Source: Pseudomonas sp. Irchel 3H7 (GTDB lineage: Bacteria > Pseudomonadota > Gammaproteobacteria > Pseudomonadales > Pseudomonadaceae). From it: a DNA stretch of 64,000 bases. A program made the translations under genes and the position numbers. The stretch lies in contig NZ_FYEA01000003.1 of NCBI RefSeq assembly GCF_900187605.1, forward strand, positions 124,001 through 188,000, read 5' to 3'. A model generated the notes under the pieces. That model was not told the DNA's origin. It did no database searches and saw only the letters and a list, made by a program, of their open reading frames with translations. This document shows, piece after piece, positions 19,157-30,098 of this stretch. Numbering within the stretch: position 1 is the first letter of the stretch; every line of letters begins with the position of its first letter.

Positions 19157-19207
19157 TGGAATGAGGGGCAGGAATACCTGCCTCTTTCTCCAGAACACCA
19201 CAAATCC

Positions 19208-19299
19208 CTGTGGGAGCTGGCTTGCCAGCGATGAGGGTGGATCAGCCTACATCTTTGTTGCCTGACCCACCGCCATCGCTGGCAAGCCAGCTCCCACAA
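19208..19299. repeat. REP-type inverted pair, family B, inside the gcv operon
   Basis: CTGTGGGAGCTGGCTTGCCA and its complement between gcvP and sdaA. It may lower or separate expression of sdaA-gcvT from gcvHP. Confidence 0.87.
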
Positions 19300-19359
19300 G
19301 GAACGCATCAAGCCTGATATTTCCGCCAATTCCTATAACAAGAAACCGGAGAACCACTC

Positions 19360-20736
<1,377 letters not shown>

Positions 20737-20780
20737 GCCTTATTCAACTCGGCCTCCCTCAGGGAGACGATCGTACTTAG

Positions 20781-20850
20781 CCCCCTCTCCCCCCGGGAGA
20801 GAAACGTAACTAGCTCCCTCTCCCTCCGGGAGAGGGCTGGGGTGAGGGGC
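20781..20850. repeat. Decayed MITE-like element (related to the 130-bp array family)
   Basis: Two CCCCTCTCC-type palindromes (CCCCTCTCCCCCCGGGAGAG and CCCTCTCCCTCCGGGAGAGG), the second running into GGCTGGGGTGAGGGG. The right-hand terminal repeat is present; the left one and the internal unit are missing. It lies between sdaA and gcvT. Confidence 0.75.
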
Positions 20851-20903
20851 CTTTGATCTTGATCTAGCCCCGACCCTCGAACCACATTTTCAAGGAGCCA
20901 CGC

Positions 20904-22028
20904 ATGTCCACCGAACAACTGTCGAAAACCCCGCTGCACGCTCTGCACCTCGAACTCGGCGCCCGCATGGTGCCGTTCGCCGGCTACGACATGCCGGTGC
21001 AGTACCCGCTTGGCGTGATGAAAGAACACCAACACACCCGTGAGCAGGCCGGGCTGTTCGACGTCTCGCACATGGGCCAGATTCGCCTGACCGGCGCCAA
21101 CGCTGGCAAAGCCTTGGAAACCCTGGTGCCGGTGGACATCATCGATCTGCCGGTGGGCATGCAGCGTTACGCGATGTTTACCAACGACAACGGCGGCATT
21201 CTCGATGACCTGATGGTCGCCAACCTCGGCAACGATGAACTGTTTCTGGTGGTCAACGCCGCGTGCAAGGATCAGGACCTGGCTCACCTGCAACAACACA
21301 TTGGCGATCAGTGCACCATTACGGCGCTGTTCGAAGAGCGCGCGCTGCTCGCGTTGCAAGGCCCGACGGCCGTTACAGTGCTGGCGCGTCTTGCGCCGGA
21401 AGTAGCAAAGATGACCTTCATGCAATTCAACCGCGTGTCGTTGCTCGGCGTGGATTGCTTCGTCAGCCGTTCGGGTTACACCGGTGAAGACGGTTTCGAA
21501 ATCTCCGTTCCGGCTGCCGATGCCGAGAAACTCGCCCGCGCCCTGCTCGCCGAACCGGAAGTCCAAGCCATCGGCCTCGGTGCCCGCGATTCGCTGCGTC
21601 TGGAAGCCGGCCTGTGCCTGTACGGCCACGACATGAACACCGAGACCACGCCGATCGAAGCGAGCCTGTTGTGGGCGATTTCCAAGCCGCGCCGCGCTGA
21701 TGGCGCACGGGCTGGCGGTTTCCCGGGGGCAGAGACTGTTTTCGCGCAACAACAGAACGGCGTCGCGCGCAAACGCGTCGGCCTGCTGCCGCAAGAACGT
21801 ACGCCTGTGCGTGAAGGCGCGGAAATCGTCAACGAAACCGGCGAAATCATCGGCAGCGTGTGCAGTGGCGGTTTCGGTCCGACCTTGGGCGGGCCGCTGG
21901 CGATGGGTTACCTCGACAGTGCTTATGTAACCCTCGACACACCGGTCTGGGCCATCGTTCGTGGGAAAAAGGTGCAAATGCTTGTAAGCAAAATGCCATT
22001 TGTTCCACAACGCTACTATCGCGGTTGA
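20904..22028 (+). CDS. gcvT: Glycine cleavage system T protein (aminomethyltransferase)
   Basis: 374 residues. N-terminal LGARMVPFAGYDMPVQYP and FDVSHMGQIRLTG, and the GYTGEDGFE segment, define the T protein. It transfers the methylene group from H protein to tetrahydrofolate and releases ammonia. AAGGAG lies ahead of the ATG. It is the last gene of the gcv operon; only the L protein (lipoamide dehydrogenase) is not encoded here, as is usual. Confidence 0.96.
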   Translation: MSTEQLSKTPLHALHLELGARMVPFAGYDMPVQYPLGVMKEHQHTREQAGLFDVSHMGQIRLTGANAGKALETLVPVDIIDLPVGMQRYAMFTNDNGGILDDLMVANLGNDELFLVVNAACKDQDLAHLQQHIGDQCTITALFEERALLALQGPTAVTVLARLAPEVAKMTFMQFNRVSLLGVDCFVSRSGYTGEDGFEISVPAADAEKLARALLAEPEVQAIGLGARDSLRLEAGLCLYGHDMNTETTPIEASLLWAISKPRRADGARAGGFPGAETVFAQQQNGVARKRVGLLPQERTPVREGAEIVNETGEIIGSVCSGGFGPTLGGPLAMGYLDSAYVTLDTPVWAIVRGKKVQMLVSKMPFVPQRYYRG

Positions 22029-22049
22029 TTGACTGTTTCTATAAGTAAC

Positions 22050-22089
22050 GCGATTGCGTTATGCGTGCACTAATGTGTAACGCAATCGC
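22050..22089. repeat. 12-bp inverted repeat after gcvT
   Basis: GCGATTGCGTTA (22050-22061) and TAACGCAATCGC (22078-22089) are perfect complements across a 16-base loop. The left arm also closes a small internal TAACGC-GATT-GCGTTA hairpin, so two mutually exclusive folds are possible. No T-run follows, so it is not a textbook terminator. Confidence 0.6.
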
Positions 22090-22432
22090 CACAAAAAAGT
22101 GCATTTTCTAACATTCGATTCGCATTTGAACTTTGCTTATAACGTTCGAAAACAATTGAACAAGCGAATCGTCTAAGACCGCACTAGCGAACCGACTAAG
22201 TGCCAGCAAGCGTAGGAAAACCGGGCTCTTCACGGGGCTTGTTTTTTCTCCCGTAGTTGGCGTAGAGTTTGTCCACTGTGTTTGCATGGGTCAGCTTTGA
22301 ATCGTGACCTGGGCAGTAGCCTACAAGTTAGCTACATCCCGTTCGACGTCTTCTTACTCTCCTGCAACCAGCCCCAGTACTCTTTCATGAGAAAGAGACT
22401 GTCATCAATTTTTGCGTCAAAGGAAATAAGAA
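22090..22432 (+). other. Leader/intergenic region of the cold-shock gene
   Basis: 343 bp without a convincing gene. A perfect CTCTTTC-ATGA-GAAAGAG hairpin lies at 22380-22397, 35 bases before the csp start. A long 5' untranslated region would fit the cspA family, where leader structure controls cold-induced translation, but I see no clear promoter; TATAAC near 22139 lacks a good -35. Confidence 0.4.
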
Positions 22433-22645
22433 ATGTCCACACGTCAGAGCGGTACCGTCAAGTGGTTTAACGACGAGAAAGGTTTTGGTTTTATCACTCC
22501 AGAAAGCGGTCCGGATCTGTTCGTGCATTTCCGCGCCATTCAGGGCAACGGCTTCAAAAGCCTGAAAGAAGGCCAAAAAGTGACCTTCGTTGCTGTGCAG
22601 GGCCAGAAAGGCATGCAGGCTGACGAAGTACAAGCAGAAGCCTGA
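22433..22645 (+). CDS. CspA-family cold-shock protein
   Basis: 70 residues, one cold-shock domain: RNP1 is KGFGFITP and RNP2 is LFVHF. It binds single-stranded RNA/DNA as a chaperone or antiterminator. AAAGGA precedes the ATG by a few bases. It is monocistronic, with a strong intrinsic terminator 13 bp after the stop. Which of the several Pseudomonas Csp paralogues it is cannot be decided here. Confidence 0.95.
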   Translation: MSTRQSGTVKWFNDEKGFGFITPESGPDLFVHFRAIQGNGFKSLKEGQKVTFVAVQGQKGMQADEVQAEA

Positions 22646-22657
22646 TTTTCTGTTACG

Positions 22658-22692
22658 AAAAAGCCCCTGATATTGATATCAGGGGCTTTTTT
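22658..22692 (+). terminator. Intrinsic terminator of the cold-shock gene
   Basis: AAAAAGCCCCTGATA-TTGA-TATCAGGGGC followed by TTTTTT. Confidence 0.95.
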
Positions 22693-22742
22693 GTACGCGC
22701 GAATCCGTAAAATGGCGCTTCATTTTGCATCCAGAGGCTGCC

Positions 22743-23231
22743 ATGTCGAAAAACCTGCTCACGCCCCAAGGGGACTTTCCTCCCGTTGGCCTAGGTCGTC
22801 GCCTGGCAGCGATGTTCTATGACTTTCTGCTGTGCACCGCACTGCTGATCGTCACCGGCTTCGTTTACAAAATGATCCAGGCCGCGATTATCGGTGAAGA
22901 GCGTCTGCGGGTAATGACCGATGCCGGCAAGCTCGACGGTGATCCGCTCTACTCCACCGTGCTGCTGTTGGTGCTGTTTGCGTTCTTCGCCAAGTTCTGG
23001 ACCCATGGCGGGCAGACATTGGGCATGCAGGTGTGGGGCATTCGCGTGCAGAACGCCAATGGCACGGCGATCAGCCTGTGGCAGGCGCTGTTGCGGTTTA
23101 TGGTGTCGATTGCGTCGTGGCTGTGCGTAGGGCTGGGATTCTTCTGGTCGCTGTATGACAAGCAGAAGCGCACCTGGCATGACATCTATTCGGATACCCG
23201 CCTCGTCCGAATCCCGAAGAAGACCAAATAA
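22743..23231 (+). CDS. RDD family membrane protein
   Basis: 162 residues. The RDD signature is the Arg in GLGRRLAAMFYD and the Asp-rich end of the first helix region; three membrane segments lie near residues 20-40, 63-80 and 110-135, with GGQTLGMQVWGIRV between. Function is unknown; some RDD proteins act in ion homeostasis. ATG 22743 is preferred to TTG 22725 because AGAGG lies seven bases ahead. It is convergent with nadA across a REP hairpin. Confidence 0.85.
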   Translation: MSKNLLTPQGDFPPVGLGRRLAAMFYDFLLCTALLIVTGFVYKMIQAAIIGEERLRVMTDAGKLDGDPLYSTVLLLVLFAFFAKFWTHGGQTLGMQVWGIRVQNANGTAISLWQALLRFMVSIASWLCVGLGFFWSLYDKQKRTWHDIYSDTRLVRIPKKTK

Positions 23232-23252
23232 CTTCCAGACACCAAAAACTAC

Positions 23253-23342
23253 TGTAGGAGTGAGCCTGCTCGCGATAGCGGTGCGTCAGTCAACATAATT
23301 GTTATCTGACACACCGCTATCGCGAGCAGGCTCACTCCTACA
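23253..23342. repeat. REP-type inverted pair, family C
   Basis: TGTAGGAGTGAGCCTGCTCG with CGATAGCGG inside, and the complementary arm. It lies between the convergent RDD and nadA genes, where it can end both transcripts. A second full copy is at 54315. Confidence 0.87.
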
Positions 23343-23366
23343 GGTTTATTTGTTGCTTGAAAGACC

Positions 23367-24425
23367 TCAGGCGTTACCGGCCAGCTTCATCCGTGCGGCC
23401 TGGGTGAAATCCAGCATGCGCTTCAACGGCCGGATCGCCTGCGGAATCAACGCCGGATCAACAAAGATCTCGTTCGTGCCTTCCTTCAAGCTCTTCAGCG
23501 TGCGCTCAAGGGTGTTCATGGCCATCCACGGGCAATGCGCGCAACTGCGGCACGCGGCACCGTTACCGGCGGTTGGCGCTTCGATGAAGACCTTGTCCGG
23601 GCACAACTGCTGCATCTTGTAGAAGATGCCACGGTCGGTCGCGACGATCAGCGTCTTGTTCGGCAACGACTGTGCAGCGGCAATCAACTGACTGGTCGAG
23701 CCCACGGCGTCTGCCAGCTCAATCACCGAAGTCGGCGACTCCGGGTGCACCAGAATCGCGGCGTCCGGGTACAGCGCCTTCATGTCTTCGAGTTGCTTGG
23801 ACTTGAACTCCTCGTGGACGATGCAGGCACCGTCCCAGAGCAGCATGTCGGCGCCGGTCTTGCGCTGAATGTAGGTGCCCAGATGCTTGTCAGGGCCCCA
23901 AATGATCGTCTCGCCGTTGTCCATCAGGCTTTCGACGATTTCCAGTGCGCAACTTGAAGTCACCACCCAATCAGCTCGAGCCTTAACAGCTGCGGAAGTG
24001 TTGGCGTACACCACCACCGTGCGTTCCGGGTGCTGATCACAGAACGCCGAGAACTCGTCGACCGGGCAACCCAGGTCGAGCGAGCAGGTCGCGTCCAGAG
24101 TTGGCATCAGCACGCGTTTTTCCGGGTTGAGAATCTTCGCGGTCTCGCCCATGAACTTCACGCCGGCGACCACTACGGTCTTGGCCGGATGAGCGTTGCC
24201 GAAGCGGGCCATTTCCAAGGAGTCAGAGACACAACCACCGGTTTCTTCGGCCAGAGCCTGAATCACCGGATCGCAATAAAAGTGGGCCACCAGCACCGCG
24301 TCCTGAGCCTTCAGCTCGGCGGCAATGGCGGTACGGTAATAAGCCTCTTCCTCAGCGGTCAGCGGTTTGGGCTGTTTGGCATCGAGGTGGGCTTGAACCA
24401 GAAGGCGTTCGGAAATCTGCGTCAT
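23367..24425 (-). CDS. nadA: Quinolinate synthase
   Basis: 352 residues from ATG 24425; the open frame continues upstream, but this start gives [11 protein letters not shown] and the family length. [4Fe-4S] ligand candidates lie in [19 protein letters not shown] and [10 protein letters not shown]. It condenses iminoaspartate with dihydroxyacetone phosphate to quinolinate in NAD synthesis. The gene lies 272 bp downstream of tRNA-Lys on the same strand, behind the tRNA terminator, so it has its own promoter. Confidence 0.95.
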   Translation of the reverse strand: MTQISERLLVQAHLDAKQPKPLTAEEEAYYRTAIAAELKAQDAVLVAHFYCDPVIQALAEETGGCVSDSLEMARFGNAHPAKTVVVAGVKFMGETAKILNPEKRVLMPTLDATCSLDLGCPVDEFSAFCDQHPERTVVVYANTSAAVKARADWVVTSSCALEIVESLMDNGETIIWGPDKHLGTYIQRKTGADMLLWDGACIVHEEFKSKQLEDMKALYPDAAILVHPESPTSVIELADAVGSTSQLIAAAQSLPNKTLIVATDRGIFYKMQQLCPDKVFIEAPTAGNGAACRSCAHCPWMAMNTLERTLKSLKEGTNEIFVDPALIPQAIRPLKRMLDFTQAARMKLAGNA

Positions 24426-24635
24426 GTTCGCAAGACCTGCAGGCGCGTTCGCGCGAAAGTCGAGTATACACCCGGCTCCGGACCGCTTGAGGGTACCGCC
24501 GGGAGAGTGAGTATTATCAGGCACGGACAGCATTGAAGCTGCGCAAGGCTACAGAATATCCCGTTGATACAAAAGATGATTCTGACCTGCGTCAGCGCTG
24601 CGGGTATTGAAATAACGCATAGCGAAATTGCAGGC

Positions 24636-24683
24636 AAAAAAAAACCCGGAAATCCTCACTTTCGTGGGCCTTCCGGATTTTCT
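24636..24683 (-). terminator. Intrinsic terminator of tRNA-Lys
   Basis: On the minus strand, CCGGAA pairs with TTCCGG around an inner CCCAC-GAAA-GTG hairpin, followed by nine T residues. It lies 14 bp past the tRNA 3' end. Confidence 0.88.
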
Positions 24684-24696
24684 AAACCGCCAAATA

Positions 24697-24772
24697 TGGT
24701 GGGTCGTGTGGGATTCGAACCTACGACCAATTGGTTAAAAGCCAACTGCTCTACCAACTGAGCTAACGACCC
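24697..24772 (-). tRNA. tRNA-Lys (UUU)
   Basis: 76 nt with encoded CCA. The minus strand opens GGGTCGTTAGCTCAGTTGG, the anticodon loop reads CTTTTAA, the T loop GGTTCGAATCC, and the acceptor pairs GGGTCGT/ACGACCC. In P. aeruginosa the tRNA-Lys next to queC is an integration site for genomic islands; here nothing but a terminator and nadA follows it. Confidence 0.98.
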
Positions 24773-24834
24773 GCTGTGTGGTGGCGCGTATAATACTGAT
24801 TTTTAAGGACTATTCAACACCTTTTTGAAAATAA

Positions 24835-25527
24835 TCAAAAATAAGGTGTTGGATCACTTACACCAGCGGCCGCGAAGCCTTCTGCGCGCAGGCGGCAGCT
24901 GTCGCATTTACCGCACGCACGGCCATCATCGTCGGCCTGATAGCAGGAAACGGTGAGGCCATAATCAACGCCGAGCTTCACGCCCGCCTGCACGATCTGC
25001 GCCTTGCTCAGGTTCTGCAACGGCGCCTGAATACGGAAACCGTTGCCTTCCACACCGGCCTTGGTCGCCAGGTTGGCCATGCGCTCGAACGACTCGATGA
25101 ACTCCGGACGGCAATCCGGATAGCCCGAGTAATCCACCGCATTAACACCAATGAAGATATCGCGGGCGCCGAGCACTTCCGCCCAACCCAACGCCAGCGA
25201 CAAGAACACCGTGTTGCGCGCTGGCACGTACGTCACTGGAATGCCTTCGCCCAGCTCTTCAGGGATGTCGATGCTGGCGTCGGTCAGGGCTGAGCCGCCC
25301 ATGCCATTGAGGTTCAGGCCAATCACCTTGTGCTCGACCACACCCAAGTCGCGGGCGACGCGGGCGGCGGCGTGCAATTCGGCATGGGAACGCTGGCCAT
25401 AGTCAAAGCTCATGGTGTAGCAGCGGTAGCCTTCGGCTCGGGCCATGGCCACTACAGTGGCCGAGTCCAGACCACCGGACAGCAGAATGACCGCACGTTT
25501 TTCGGTGGTGTTCAGTTGTTCGGTCAT
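24835..25527 (-). CDS. queC: 7-cyano-7-deazaguanine synthase
   Basis: 230 residues from ATG 25527. The PP-loop SGGLDSATV lies near the N-terminus and the zinc cysteines are in [17 protein letters not shown]. It turns 7-carboxy-7-deazaguanine into preQ0 in queuosine synthesis. The ATG follows the queE stop by a single base, so the pair is coupled. The longer open frame upstream lies inside queE and is not used. Confidence 0.95.
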   Translation of the reverse strand: MTEQLNTTEKRAVILLSGGLDSATVVAMARAEGYRCYTMSFDYGQRSHAELHAAARVARDLGVVEHKVIGLNLNGMGGSALTDASIDIPEELGEGIPVTYVPARNTVFLSLALGWAEVLGARDIFIGVNAVDYSGYPDCRPEFIESFERMANLATKAGVEGNGFRIQAPLQNLSKAQIVQAGVKLGVDYGLTVSCYQADDDGRACGKCDSCRLRAEGFAAAGVSDPTPYF

Positions 25528-25528
25528 C

Positions 25529-26176
25529 TCAGCGCCCCGGCTCGTCATTCCACAAATATTTATGCAACTGCAATTGCAACCGCACCGGCAGGTTGTCCGC
25601 CACCACCCAGTCCGCCAGATCGCGAGCATTGAGATCATGGTGACTTGGGGAAAACAGCACTTCGCCGGCACGTCGATCAAGACCGTACTGAATCAGTTTG
25701 GAGACGGCCCAGTCATAGTCGTCGCGCGAGCAGATGACAAACTTCACCTGATCGTTGGGCGTCAGCAGTTCGATGTTCTCGTAACGGTTGCGATGGGCTT
25801 CTTTCGAATCCGGCGTCTTCAGGTCGACAACGCGACTGACGCGCGGATCGACAGCCGAGACGTCGAGGGCGCCGCTGGTTTCCAGCGAGACCTCATAACC
25901 GGCATCACACAATTGTTTGAGCAAAGGAATGGCATTGGGCTGTGCCAACGGCTCACCGCCGGTGACACAGACGTAGCGCGGGCGAAATCCGGCCACTTGC
26001 TCGAGGATGTCGTCGAGGGTGCGCACGGTACCGCCACTGAAGGCATAGGCGCTGTCGCAGTATTGGCAACGCAATGGGCAACCGGTCAGGCGCACAAAAA
26101 CCGTGGGCAGACCGGCAGTCCGCGTTTCCCCCTGCAAAGAGTAGAAAACTTCGGTGATTCTCAATGTGTCTTGCAT
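25529..26176 (-). CDS. queE: 7-carboxy-7-deazaguanine synthase (radical SAM)
   Basis: 215 residues from ATG 26176 ([17 protein letters not shown]); a GTG nine bases upstream is less likely. The cluster motif CPLRCQYC is the CX3CX2C of radical SAM enzymes and VTGGEPL is the SAM-binding GGE. It contracts 6-carboxytetrahydropterin to the deazapurine. It is the last gene before the Tol-Pal cluster and lies behind the cpoB terminator. Confidence 0.95.
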   Translation of the reverse strand: MQDTLRITEVFYSLQGETRTAGLPTVFVRLTGCPLRCQYCDSAYAFSGGTVRTLDDILEQVAGFRPRYVCVTGGEPLAQPNAIPLLKQLCDAGYEVSLETSGALDVSAVDPRVSRVVDLKTPDSKEAHRNRYENIELLTPNDQVKFVICSRDDYDWAVSKLIQYGLDRRAGEVLFSPSHHDLNARDLADWVVADNLPVRLQLQLHKYLWNDEPGR

Positions 26177-26294
26177 AGTCGCCACGGGCGTAACAGCTAA
26201 ACAGGCTGTCCGCCTCCGTCAGGCACTTCAGGCAATCCCGCCAACGCGTAGACCGCAAGAAGCGTGTTTCAGAAAAAGGGCGTGAATTCTAACG

Positions 26295-26320
26295 AAAAAA
26301 CCCGCGACAAGCGCGGGTTT
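26295..26320 (-). terminator. Intrinsic terminator of the Tol-Pal operon
   Basis: On the minus strand AACCCGCGCTTGTCGCGGG is followed by six T residues, 23 bp after the cpoB stop. Confidence 0.92.
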
Positions 26321-26342
26321 CTTCCAAACGGGTCAAGCCTGC

Positions 26343-27176
26343 TTACATGCGTTGCAGATCGCGTTGGGCCAACTGAGCAGCCGAGGTACCCGGATATTGG
26401 GCCACCACCTGCTGCAGAATGCCTTTGACCTTGTCGGTATGACCGAGGCGGCGCTCTACATCAGCCAGCTTGTACAGCGAATCCGGCACTTTGGCGTGCT
26501 TGGGATACAGCTGCGAAACCTTGGCGAAAGCCTGACCTGCGCCTTGCAGATCGCCTTTGGCCAGATTCACTTCACCCAACCAGTACTGGGCGTTACCCGC
26601 GTATTGGCTGTTCGGGTATTTGCGCAGGAAAGCGGCAAAAGCCTGGCTGGCCTTGTCGAAATCCTTGGCTTTGATCAGGTCGAAAGCGGCATCGTAATAC
26701 AGCTTTTCCTTGGCCGGATCACCCGGTTCACTGCTTGCAGCAGGTGCCTGGGCAGCAGCCCCGGCGCCAGCAGCAGCACCGGCAGCAGCACTTGCATCGC
26801 CACCGGCAGAAGAATTCTCAGGAGTCGCGGCAGGTGCAACGCCGGATCCTATGCGCCGATCAAGATCCTGGTATCGCTCCAGGGATTCCTGCTTCATGCG
26901 CGCAACCTGATTCTGCAGTTCTTCGATCACACCTTGCTGGCGCGATATCTGATCCTGCATCTGTTGCAATTGGTTGAACAGCATGCCTTGTGCCGAGGCA
27001 GGGGCCGAAGCCGCTCCCCCGGCATAGGCGCCGTTCGTACCGTAACCTGCAGGCGGATAACTGCTCCCGCTATTGTTATAACCGGAGTTGTCATCGACCA
27101 CAGGAACCGCAGCCCACGCCGCAAGCGGCGCGAGGCTGAGAGCCAGAACAGTTACAGCACGACGGCACGTTCGCAT
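26343..27176 (-). CDS. cpoB: Cell-division coordinator CpoB (YbgF)
   Basis: 277 residues. A signal peptide (about 1-22, ending PLAAWA) leads to a Gly/Ser/Tyr-rich stretch, a Gln-rich coiled coil (about 65-100) that trimerises in the family, an Ala-rich linker, and C-terminal TPR repeats (KLYYDAAFDLIKAKDFDKA and following). It is periplasmic; in E. coli it links PBP1b activity to Tol energy during constriction. It is the last gene of the tol-pal operon, 6 bp after pal. Confidence 0.93.
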   Translation of the reverse strand: MRTCRRAVTVLALSLAPLAAWAAVPVVDDNSGYNNSGSSYPPAGYGTNGAYAGGAASAPASAQGMLFNQLQQMQDQISRQQGVIEELQNQVARMKQESLERYQDLDRRIGSGVAPAATPENSSAGGDASAAAGAAAGAGAAAQAPAASSEPGDPAKEKLYYDAAFDLIKAKDFDKASQAFAAFLRKYPNSQYAGNAQYWLGEVNLAKGDLQGAGQAFAKVSQLYPKHAKVPDSLYKLADVERRLGHTDKVKGILQQVVAQYPGTSAAQLAQRDLQRM

Positions 27177-27182
27177 ATCGAA

Positions 27183-27680
27183 TTACTTACGCAGTTCGAC
27201 GCGACGGTTTTGAGCCCAGGACTGCTCGTCGTTGCCGGTAGCAACTGGACGCTCTTCGCCGTAGGAAACCAGTTCCAGCTGAGCTGGGGAAACACCTTGC
27301 AGTACCAGGTAGCGCTGAACGGCTTTCGCACGACGCTCGCCCAGTGCCATGTTGTACTCACGAGTACCACGTTCGTCGGTGTTGCCTTCCAGAACAACGC
27401 GAGCGCCGTTTGCTTTCAGGTCTTTGGCGTGAACGTCCAGAGCGCGCATGGCTTCTGGCTTCAGGTCCGAGCTGTCGTATTCGAAGTAGAAGGTGGTGAT
27501 TGCGCGCAGAGCAGCTTCTTCGCTCAGGGAACCGTCAACGGCACCAGTGTTTGCGCCGTAACCAGCGTTTGGATCAACAGCGCCTTCACCGGCGTTGTCG
27601 CCGCCTTTGGACGAGCAACCTACAGCTACAGCCATGGCCAGAGCCAGCGCAGCAAATTTACCAAACTTCAGCATTTCCAT
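27183..27680 (-). CDS. pal: Peptidoglycan-associated lipoprotein Pal (OprL)
   Basis: 165 residues. A lipoprotein signal ends AVAVGC with Cys22 as the lipidated residue; the -3 position is Ala rather than the usual Leu. The C-terminal OmpA-like domain has the peptidoglycan-binding segment [11 protein letters not shown] and GERRAKAV. It anchors the outer membrane to peptidoglycan and interacts with TolB. Confidence 0.96.
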   Translation of the reverse strand: MEMLKFGKFAALALAMAVAVGCSSKGGDNAGEGAVDPNAGYGANTGAVDGSLSEEAALRAITTFYFEYDSSDLKPEAMRALDVHAKDLKANGARVVLEGNTDERGTREYNMALGERRAKAVQRYLVLQGVSPAQLELVSYGEERPVATGNDEQSWAQNRRVELRK

Positions 27681-27732
27681 CGTGAAACTCCTAATGAACC
27701 CCAGTGTGTTAAGTAAAACGTGTAGCGCCCGC

Positions 27733-29034
27733 TCACTTCAGGTAAGGGGACCAGGACGGTTCTCTGACTTCGCCTTGAGCGGTAGGAAGCGGGAGCCTAA
27801 CGCGTCCATTAATGGACACGAGCATCAAGACTCCCCGGCCCTGTTGGCGGGTGGCGTAGATTACCATGGTGCCGTTGGGCGCAACAGTAGGTGACTCGTC
27901 CAGAGTGCTATCAGTGAGGATCTTTACACTACCTCGCTGCAGATCCTGAGCTGCCACCTTGAAATTGGTGAAGCCATCCTGACGATGGATCATCACCAAA
28001 GTCTTTTCATCTGCCGAAAGTTTCGGGTTGGCGTTGTAGTTACCTACAAACGTCACACGCTCGGCACCACCGCCACTGGCGCTGGTTTTGTAGATCTGAG
28101 GCTTGCCGCCGCGGTCCGAGGTGAAGTAGATGGTCGAGCCATCCTTGCCCCAGTACGGTTCGGTGTTGATGCCAGGACCTGCGGTCACGCGGGTGATCTG
28201 ACGCGAAGCCAGATTCATCACATAGATGTCCGGGTTACCGTCTTTCGACAGTACGAACGCCAGGCGATCACCATTCGGCGACCAGGCTGGCGCGCCGTTC
28301 AGGCCTTCGAAATTGGTGATTTGCTCACGGCGACCGGTGTCGATGTTCTGCATGAAGATGCGCGGACGCTTCTGCTCGAACGACACGTAGGCGATGCGTT
28401 TGCCATCCGGTGCGAAGCGCGGCGACAGAATCGGCTCACGCGATTGCAACAGCGTCACGGCGCGAGCACCGTCGTAGTCCGAACGCTGCAGGGTGTAACG
28501 GGTGTTCTTCTCGGAGAAGCGCTCAGCCGTCACGTACAGCAGACGCGTCGAGAACGCACCTTCAATACCGGTCAGTTTCTGGAACGACTGATCGGAGATG
28601 AAGTGCGCCATGTCGCGCAATTGCTCGGTGGTACCGGAAACACTGCCGTCTGCCACTTTTTGCTCGGTGGCTACGTTGAACAGCGCCCACTGCACCTGCA
28701 AGCGACCGCCCGCTGGCGCAATGCTGCCGACCATCATGTATTGAGCACCCACCGCCTTCCAGTCACGGAAGATGATTTCGCTCGGCTGGCTTGGCTGGCT
28801 GATCATGTTTTGCTTTGGAATCGGCGAGTAGTAGCCCGAGTTGCGCAAATCGTTACCAATGATTTCAGCCATGTCGTCCGGCAGCACGGCACCGCCCTGC
28901 ATACCAAACGGTACAACGGCGATCGGGGTTGCCCGATCGCTGCCGCTGGTGACCAGAATGTTCTTTTCATCCGCCATCGCGATCCCTGCCATGCAGCAGA
29001 TCACGACCAGCATTCCTCGAAGAAGGTTTCTCAC
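27733..29034 (-). CDS. tolB: Tol-Pal translocation protein TolB
   Basis: 433 residues. A signal peptide (cleavage near GIAMA) precedes the N-terminal domain that contacts TolA and a six-bladed beta-propeller with repeats such as [16 protein letters not shown] and [15 protein letters not shown], which bind Pal. The GTG start overlaps the tolA stop as GTGA, so the genes are coupled. Confidence 0.96.
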   Translation of the reverse strand: MRNLLRGMLVVICCMAGIAMADEKNILVTSGSDRATPIAVVPFGMQGGAVLPDDMAEIIGNDLRNSGYYSPIPKQNMISQPSQPSEIIFRDWKAVGAQYMMVGSIAPAGGRLQVQWALFNVATEQKVADGSVSGTTEQLRDMAHFISDQSFQKLTGIEGAFSTRLLYVTAERFSEKNTRYTLQRSDYDGARAVTLLQSREPILSPRFAPDGKRIAYVSFEQKRPRIFMQNIDTGRREQITNFEGLNGAPAWSPNGDRLAFVLSKDGNPDIYVMNLASRQITRVTAGPGINTEPYWGKDGSTIYFTSDRGGKPQIYKTSASGGGAERVTFVGNYNANPKLSADEKTLVMIHRQDGFTNFKVAAQDLQRGSVKILTDSTLDESPTVAPNGTMVIYATRQQGRGVLMLVSINGRVRLPLPTAQGEVREPSWSPYLK

Positions 29035-30098
29035 AAGGCTAGATCCTCAGGTGTGAATGTCATCTTGAATGAACGATACGGAGCGAAATCGCTCGGCTTC
29101 ATTCCCTGCATTTCTGTCAAACGTCCAATATTTTTGACCGCTGCCACTGCCGAAGCATCGAACGGACCATCGCCACTGGATTTGGCCACGCTGACCGAAG
29201 TCACCGTACCGTCCGGCAACATGCCGATCTGCAACACCACCGTCATGCCTTTGCGTGCCGAAGGTGGACGGGCCCAGCCTTCTGCAGCTCGCGCACGAAT
29301 CAGGTCATCGAAACTGCCCGCGACTTCGTCGCCCTGCTCATCGGCCAAGGCCTGCTGGCGCTGCGGCGTATCGGAAAGCAAATCGGCCAAGGCCTGAGCC
29401 TTTTTGTCTTCGGTCGATTTACGTGCTGCATCCTGCGCTTTCTTCTTCGCAGCATCGGCAGCGGCTTTCTTCTTCGCTTCGTCGGCGATTTTCTTCTTCG
29501 CCTCTTCAGCTTCAGCTTTCTTCTTGGCGTCTTCGGCGGCTTTCTTCTTCGCGTCTTCGACGATCTTCTTCTTGGCTTCTTCAGCGGCTTCTTTCTTGGC
29601 TTCTTCCTTAGCCTCTTCTTCAGCCTTCTTCTTGGCTATATCAGCCAATTGTTTCTCTTCGGCCTTCTTGGCTTCGGCTTTCTTCGCGTCGTCAGCTTTC
29701 TTGGCGTCATCCGCCTTTTTAGCTTCATCCGCTTTTTTAGCCTCATCGGCCTTCTTGGCTTCCTCGGCTTTTTGAGCCGCTTCTTCTTTCTTTTGTTCCG
29801 CAGCGGCCTTGATCTCTTCCTGCTCGACCTTTTTCTGTTCCATCTGCTCGACTTCAGTCTGGCGCGCGGCGGATTTCTTCGCCTCACCCGCAATCTTCTG
29901 ATTGGTCTGGGTGGTTGCCTGACTTTTCGATTTCAGTTGGTACAGGGTCGCCTGGACAATCGGCTTGGCCGGCGGCAGCTCTGGTGTGAAGGCAAAACTG
30001 ACGAACAGCATGCCGAACACCAGCACGTGCAGGACAATTGCCAGAACACTAGGCCAGAAGTAGCTTTCCGAGGCGGACGGCTCTCGCTGTTGCTGCAT
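29031..30098 (-). CDS. tolA: Cell-envelope integrity protein TolA
   Basis: 355 residues. A single N-terminal membrane helix (about 14-34) is followed by a very long Lys/Ala/Glu-rich helical domain II (about 60-240) with [24 protein letters not shown] heptads, and a compact C-terminal domain III that contacts TolB. The ATG shares its A with the tolR stop (TGATG). The skewed composition of domain II yields large antisense frames that are not genes. Confidence 0.96.
   Translation of the reverse strand: MQQQREPSASESYFWPSVLAIVLHVLVFGMLFVSFAFTPELPPAKPIVQATLYQLKSKSQATTQTNQKIAGEAKKSAARQTEVEQMEQKKVEQEEIKAAAEQKKEEAAQKAEEAKKADEAKKADEAKKADDAKKADDAKKAEAKKAEEKQLADIAKKKAEEEAKEEAKKEAAEEAKKKIVEDAKKKAAEDAKKKAEAEEAKKKIADEAKKKAAADAAKKKAQDAARKSTEDKKAQALADLLSDTPQRQQALADEQGDEVAGSFDDLIRARAAEGWARPPSARKGMTVVLQIGMLPDGTVTSVSVAKSSGDGPFDASAVAAVKNIGRLTEMQGMKPSDFAPYRSFKMTFTPEDLAL

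Noticed and set aside
16247..19201. 984-codon minus-strand frame
   Set aside because: It lies antisense to gcvP, which has an intact catalytic lysine and full length; the frame results from high-GC codon bias.
29404..29893. Frames rich in Ala/Phe or Arg/Lys within tolA
   Set aside because: They are shadows of the Lys/Ala/Glu heptads of TolA domain II.
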